This document shows, one piece after another, positions 1-3,436 of a DNA stretch of 6,201 nucleotides. The stretch comes from Acetobacteraceae bacterium (GTDB taxonomy: Bacteria > Pseudomonadota > Alphaproteobacteria > Acetobacterales > Acetobacteraceae). Numbering within the stretch: the first letter of the stretch is position 1; every line of letters begins with the position of its first letter. The stretch is taken from the NCBI GenBank assembly GCA_027311485.1, contig DAICYU010000257.1, positions 1 through 6,201 on the forward strand, in the 5' to 3' direction. Both the position numbers and the translations under genes were made by a program. The notes under the pieces were generated by a model. That model saw only the letters and a program-made list of their open reading frames with translations, was not told where the DNA came from and did not search any database.

Positions 1-32
1 GCATATCTGATAGGGACCCGTCCCGCACAGCC

Positions 33-38
33 TGGAGG
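33..38 (+). promoter_or_regulatory. Shine-Dalgarno of ctaB
   Basis: TGGAGG lies eight bases before the TTG codon at 47, close to ideal spacing. This site decides the start of ctaB. Two in-frame stop codons (TGA at 8-10, TAG at 11-13) block any longer reading, and the next in-frame candidate, a GTG at 83, has no comparable site before it. Confidence 0.8.
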
Positions 39-46
39 CACAGATC

Positions 47-973
47 TTGTCGGAGGAAGCCCTCGCCCACGACAGTCCATTCGTGGGCACGCCTAAACTC
101 GCTGATTGGCTTTCTCTGCTGAAGCCGCGCGTGCTGGTGCTGGTGGTGTACACTGGCGTAATCGGGCTGATCCTGGCGCCGGGTCATTTGACGCTGCTGC
201 AAAGCGTGACCGCCATCCTGTGCATCACCGGGGCGGCGGGTGCATGCGGCGCCATCAACATGTGGTACGACCGTGATATCGACACGGTCATGCGGCGAAC
301 CCGCAACCGTCCCATTCCCGCCGGGCGGATCAGCCCCGAGGGCGCGGTCTGGTTCGGCATCATCCTGGCCGCCATCTCCATCCTGGTGATGGGCTTCGTG
401 CTGAATGTCACCGCTGCGCTGTCGCTGCTGTTCTCGGTCTTCTTCTACGTCTTCATCTATACGGTGTGGCTGAAACGCCGGACCCCCCAGAACATCGTCA
501 TCGGCGGCGCCGCCGGGGCGCTGCCGCCGGTGATCGGCTGGGCCGCGTCAACCGGGCGCATCGACCTGACGGCGCTGGTGCTGTTCGGTATCATCTTCAT
601 CTGGACACCGCCGCATTTCTGGGCGCTGTCGCTGTGGGCGAACAACGACTATCGCCAGGCGGGCATCCCGATGCTGCCCGTGGTCAGTGGCGCGCGGGAG
701 ACGCGGCGCCAGATCCTGCTCTACACCCTGGTGCTGGTGCCGCTCAGCACGCTGCCCTATGTCCTGGGCACCAGCGGCCTGCCGTATCTTGTCGCGTCGC
801 TGCTGTTCGGCGGCGTGTTCCTGTGGCGGTCCTATCAGGTCACGGTTGACCAGCAGGACGCCGATGGCGTCAGCCTGACCGGTGATCTGCCCGCCAAACT
901 CGCGTTCAAATACTCGATCGTCTACCTGTTCGCGCTATTCGGCGCCCTGGCCGTGGATCACTGGATGGCGTGA
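47..973 (+). CDS. ctaB: Heme O synthase (protoheme IX farnesyltransferase, CtaB/CyoE)
   Basis: This integral membrane prenyltransferase of the UbiA superfamily transfers a farnesyl group from farnesyl diphosphate to heme b, making heme o, the precursor of heme a for cytochrome oxidases. The 308 residues are the usual family length. The first prenyl-diphosphate motif is N71-x3-D75-x3-D79, followed by the basic run R83/R84/R86 and RPIP. Other family blocks are KRRTPQN (143-149) leading into a Gly-rich helix with PPVIGWA, WTPPHFW (186-192) and DYRQAGIPMLPVV (201-213). About nine hydrophobic segments can be traced, from roughly residue 27 to 306. Start is TTG, supported by the TGGAGG site and upstream in-frame stops. 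It probably belongs to a cytochrome oxidase cluster lying to the left, but this is inferred from family habit, since no oxidase subunit is visible. The gene is closed by a strong terminator and converges on gatA. Identification is very secure; ctaB and cyoE are equivalent names. Confidence 0.96.
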   Translation: MSEEALAHDSPFVGTPKLADWLSLLKPRVLVLVVYTGVIGLILAPGHLTLLQSVTAILCITGAAGACGAINMWYDRDIDTVMRRTRNRPIPAGRISPEGAVWFGIILAAISILVMGFVLNVTAALSLLFSVFFYVFIYTVWLKRRTPQNIVIGGAAGALPPVIGWAASTGRIDLTALVLFGIIFIWTPPHFWALSLWANNDYRQAGIPMLPVVSGARETRRQILLYTLVLVPLSTLPYVLGTSGLPYLVASLLFGGVFLWRSYQVTVDQQDADGVSLTGDLPAKLAFKYSIVYLFALFGALAVDHWMA

Positions 974-994
974 TCCGCCAGTTGACGGAGCAAC

Positions 995-1031
995 AAAAAA
1001 GCCCAGGGTGCGCACCCTGGGCTTTTTTTTT
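995..1031. terminator. Bidirectional Rho-independent terminator between ctaB and gatA
   Basis: A 10-bp arm GCCCAGGGTG (1001-1010) is followed by CG and its exact complement CACCCTGGGC (1013-1022). Six A residues (995-1000) precede the stem and nine T residues (1023-1031) follow it. Counting the A/T flanks, 995-1028 is a perfect 34-base palindrome. Read on the + strand it ends the ctaB transcript with a T9 tail; read on the - strand it ends gatA with a T6 tail. It starts 21 bases after the ctaB stop, and its right edge is about 75 bases beyond the gatA stop. Confidence 0.93.
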
Positions 1032-1106
1032 ATGATGACGCGATCAGCGGGCCGACAGTGCGATGACCGACGGCGGGATGGCCGCTCATACCCAAAGCCA
1101 TCCGCC

Positions 1107-2588
1107 TCATGCGCCCGCCCGGATCGCCGGCAGCGCGTCAAATCCCGCCGCCTGTTCAATCACTGACGACACCGCCAGCACCGTCGCCTCATCGAACGGG
1201 CGACCGATCACCTGCAGCCCCAGCGGCAACCCGTTCGTATCCAGCCCCGCCGGCACCGACGCCGCCGGCACGCCCGCCAGGTTCGACGGCACGGTGAATA
1301 CGTCATTGAGGTACATTGTGATCGGATCGTCCATCTTCTCGCCCTGGCCAAACGCGGCGGACGGGGCGGTGGGTGTCAGCAGCGCATCCACCTGGGTGAA
1401 GACATCGGTGAAATCACGCAGGATCAGCGCCCGCACCTTCTGCGCCCGCAGGTAGTAGGCATCGTAATAACCCGCCGACAGCACATAGGTCCCGATCAGC
1501 ACGCGGCGGCGCACCTCGGCGCCGAAACCCTCGGCCCGGGTGCGTTCATACAGGTCCCGCAGGTCCTGCCCCTCCCGCCGCATGCCGAACCGCACGCCAT
1601 CATACCGCGCCAGGTTCGAGGACGCCTCGGCGGGCGCAATGATGTAGTAGGTCGCCAGCCCGTATTTCGTATGCGGCAGCGACACATCGACGATCTCTGC
1701 CCCGGCATCGCGCAGCCAGCCCAGCCCCTGCTGCCACAGCGCCTCGATCTCCGCCGCCATGCCGTCGGAGCGGTACTCCTTCGGCACGCCGATCCGCAGC
1801 CCCTTCACGCCGCGCGCGCAGGCCGCCTCAAAGTCCGGCACCGGCACATTGGCGCTGGTCGAGTCCTTCGGATCATGCCCGGACATCGAGCCCAGCAGGA
1901 TCGCGCTGTCCCGCACGGTGCGCGCGAACGGCCCCGGATGGTCCAGCGACGACGCGAACGCCACCACGCCCCAGCGGGAGCATCGGCCATAGGTCGGCTT
2001 GACCCCCACCAGCCCGCAGAACGACGCCGGCTGGCGGATCGATCCACCGGTGTCGGTGCCGGTCGCGCCCATGGCCAGCCGCGCGGCGACGGCGGCCGCG
2101 GAACCGCCGGACGATCCGCCGGGCACCAGCACCGCATTCGCGTCCTGCCGCCGCTTCCACGGATTTTCCACCGGCCCGAAGGCCGAGGTCATGTTGGAGG
2201 AGCCCATGGCGAACTCATCCAGGTTCGCCTTGCCCAGGAAAATCGCGCCATCGCGCTTCAGGTTCGCGGTGACGGTGCTTTCGTACGGCGGCACGAACGG
2301 CTCCAGGATCCGGCTGCCGGCAGTGGTCCTGATGCCCTGGGTGCAGAACAGGTCCTTGATCGCCAGGGGAATGCCGGTCAGCGCCCGCGCTTCACCGGCC
2401 GCCAGGGCCGCATCCGCCGCCTGTGCCTGCGCCAGAGCCTGGCTGTGGCTGACGGTCAGATAGGCGTTCAGGCGTGGATTGAGCTGCTCGATCGCGTGCA
2501 GATGCGCCATCGTCAGATCCACCGCTGAAAACCGTTTTGCGCGCAACCCGTCCCGGGCCTCGGCAATCGTCAGGTCGGTCAGCATCAT
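1107..2588 (-). CDS. gatA: Asp-tRNA(Asn)/Glu-tRNA(Gln) amidotransferase subunit A (GatA)
   Basis: GatA is the amidase subunit of cytoplasmic GatCAB. It releases ammonia from glutamine (or asparagine), which GatB uses to convert misacylated Glu-tRNA(Gln) or Asp-tRNA(Asn) to Gln-tRNA(Gln) or Asn-tRNA(Asn). The 493 residues match the family. The amidase-signature Ser-cisSer-Lys triad is intact: K78 in AIKDLF, S159 in PGGSSGGSAAAVAA, and S183 in GTDTGGSIRQPASFCG; the 24-residue spacing between the two serines matches the family. Later blocks include VGVKPTYGRCSRWG and, near the C-terminus, DALLTPTAPSAAF and NLAGVPAASVPAG. Start codon ATG at 2588 overlaps the gatC stop as ATGA, so the pair is translationally coupled. 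AAGGTGG (2599-2593) precedes it. A second ATG immediately follows (2585) and has better spacing, so the true protein may be one residue shorter. A loop of about six extra residues precedes the Ser signature. No gatB follows; the gene ends at the shared terminator. Confidence 0.97.
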   Translation of the reverse strand: MMLTDLTIAEARDGLRAKRFSAVDLTMAHLHAIEQLNPRLNAYLTVSHSQALAQAQAADAALAAGEARALTGIPLAIKDLFCTQGIRTTAGSRILEPFVPPYESTVTANLKRDGAIFLGKANLDEFAMGSSNMTSAFGPVENPWKRRQDANAVLVPGGSSGGSAAAVAARLAMGATGTDTGGSIRQPASFCGLVGVKPTYGRCSRWGVVAFASSLDHPGPFARTVRDSAILLGSMSGHDPKDSTSANVPVPDFEAACARGVKGLRIGVPKEYRSDGMAAEIEALWQQGLGWLRDAGAEIVDVSLPHTKYGLATYYIIAPAEASSNLARYDGVRFGMRREGQDLRDLYERTRAEGFGAEVRRRVLIGTYVLSAGYYDAYYLRAQKVRALILRDFTDVFTQVDALLTPTAPSAAFGQGEKMDDPITMYLNDVFTVPSNLAGVPAASVPAGLDTNGLPLGLQVIGRPFDEATVLAVSSVIEQAAGFDALPAIRAGA

Positions 2589-2872
2589 TCCACCACCTTC
2601 GGCACGGCGAAGAAGTTGCCGATCCGCTCCGGCGCGTTCGACAGGATCTGGTCCGCCTTGCCGCCGTCGGTCACCACATCGTCCCGCATCGTCAGCGCCA
2701 TCGCCGCGCCGCCGGCCAGCGGCTCGATGCCTTCGACATTGACTTCATTCAACTGTTCGATCCAGCCGAGGATGCCGTTCAGTTCGGTGCGAAGCGACTC
2801 GACCTGGTCATCCTCCACCCGGATGCGGGCGAGGGCCGCGATGCGGCGTATGGTCGCGGGATCGAGCGACAT
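2585..2872 (-). CDS. gatC: Asp-tRNA(Asn)/Glu-tRNA(Gln) amidotransferase subunit C (GatC)
   Basis: GatC is the small subunit of GatCAB; it wraps around the GatA-GatB interface and stabilises the complex. The 95 residues are typical for the family. Visible family features are the N-terminal helix MSLDPATIRRIAALARIRV, the helix ELNGILGWIEQLNEVNVEGIEPL (residues about 30-52), the MRDD segment (62-65) and the C-terminal block in which NAPERIGNFFAVPKVVE (79-95) corresponds to the conserved 'aP...g.f.VP.v.e' ending. It is the first gene of a two-gene operon with gatA, joined by a four-base overlap. Start at the ATG ending at 2872. AAGGA at 2889-2885 is 12 bases upstream, rather far for a Shine-Dalgarno. 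The gene is divergent from ruvX across 51 bases, so its promoter must lie there or inside ruvX. Identification rests on sequence and on the adjoining gatA. Confidence 0.96.
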   Translation of the reverse strand: MSLDPATIRRIAALARIRVEDDQVESLRTELNGILGWIEQLNEVNVEGIEPLAGGAAMALTMRDDVVTDGGKADQILSNAPERIGNFFAVPKVVE

Positions 2873-2923
2873 GAGCGTTCATTATCCTTGGCGTTATGAA
2901 AGCGGCGGACCATAACGGCGCAC
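2873..2923. promoter_or_regulatory. Divergent gatC/ruvX intergenic promoter region
   Basis: These 51 bases separate two divergent start codons, so promoters for both directions probably lie here or run into the opposite gene. On the + strand TTGGCG (2888-2893) and CATAAC (2911-2916) are 17 bases apart, each matching four of six sigma-70 consensus positions. They would place transcription start at about 2922-2924, right at the ruvX ATG. On the - strand GATAAT (2886-2881) matches five of six -10 positions, but no good -35 element lies 16-18 bases upstream of it. The boxes are weak evidence in high-G+C DNA; that a promoter exists in this region is more secure than the exact boxes. Confidence 0.4.
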
Positions 2924-3385
2924 ATGGCCCTGTTCAACCTGAGCGAGATGCTGGCGTCGCTGGCGCGGAATGAGCGTGTGATCGGTATCGACCCCGGCCG
3001 CCGCACCATCGGCCTTGCGCTGTCCGATGTACGGCGGGTACTGGCGACGCCGTATGGCAGTCTGAAGCGGGGCAAGCTGAAAGACAACGCCGCGGAAATT
3101 GCGGCGATTGCCAGGAAAGAGGGCGCCGGCGGGCTGGTGGTGGGCCTGCCGCTGTCGATGGATGGCACCGTCGGACCGGCGGCGCAGGCGGCGCGCGACT
3201 GGGCGTTCGCCCTGTCGGACATGATCGGCCTGCCGGCGGCACTCTGGGACGAACGCCTGTCGAGCGTCGCGGTCAATCGCTTCCTGATCGAGGAAGCCGA
3301 CCTGACCCGTGCCAAGCGGGCCGAGGTCGTGGACCGTGCCGCCGCCGCCTGGATGCTGCAAACGGCGCTGGACACGGTGCGGTAA
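2924..3385 (+). CDS. ruvX: RuvX/YqgF family nuclease (pre-16S rRNA nuclease / putative Holliday junction resolvase)
   Basis: This cytoplasmic RNase H-fold protein belongs to the YqgF/RuvX family. E. coli YqgF is linked to maturation of the 16S rRNA 5' end; Holliday-junction resolution has also been proposed, so both names are in use. The 153 residues have the expected core: GIDPGRRTIGLALSD (21-35, acidic D23), VVGLPLSMDG (72-81), WDERLSS (108-114, acidic D109/E110) and a C-terminal helix with D137 in VDRAAAAWMLQTAL. The three acidic positions expected at the metal-binding site are therefore present. The first 15-20 residues precede the core strand; an in-frame ATG at 2948 would remove eight of them. 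I kept 2924 because the leader looks like the helical N-terminus seen in alphaproteobacterial relatives, but no clear Shine-Dalgarno precedes either ATG. It is divergent from gatC, a common alphaproteobacterial arrangement, and converges on the kinase. Confidence 0.93.
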   Translation: MALFNLSEMLASLARNERVIGIDPGRRTIGLALSDVRRVLATPYGSLKRGKLKDNAAEIAAIARKEGAGGLVVGLPLSMDGTVGPAAQAARDWAFALSDMIGLPAALWDERLSSVAVNRFLIEEADLTRAKRAEVVDRAAAAWMLQTALDTVR

Positions 3386-3436
3386 CCGGCTACCCGGCTC
3401 GCCCGGCAGCTTTGATCCCGCTTGAAGGTGTTCGCG

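Noticed and set aside
1..46. C-terminal end of an upstream cytochrome oxidase gene
   Set aside because: Tandem stops at 8-13 could end an upstream gene, but at most two codons would be visible, so no gene can be supported.
1671..2528. Open frame of 285 codons on the + strand opposite gatA
   Set aside because: Arg/His/Gly/Gln-rich translation with no family resemblance. It lies entirely within gatA, whose catalytic motifs are all intact.
3386..3436. Possible terminator in the ruvX/kinase convergent gap
   Set aside because: Several CCGG/CCCGG repeats could pair into short stems, but none has a stable arm of eight or more pairs and there is no T tract on either strand. Termination here may be Rho-dependent, but nothing in the sequence shows it.
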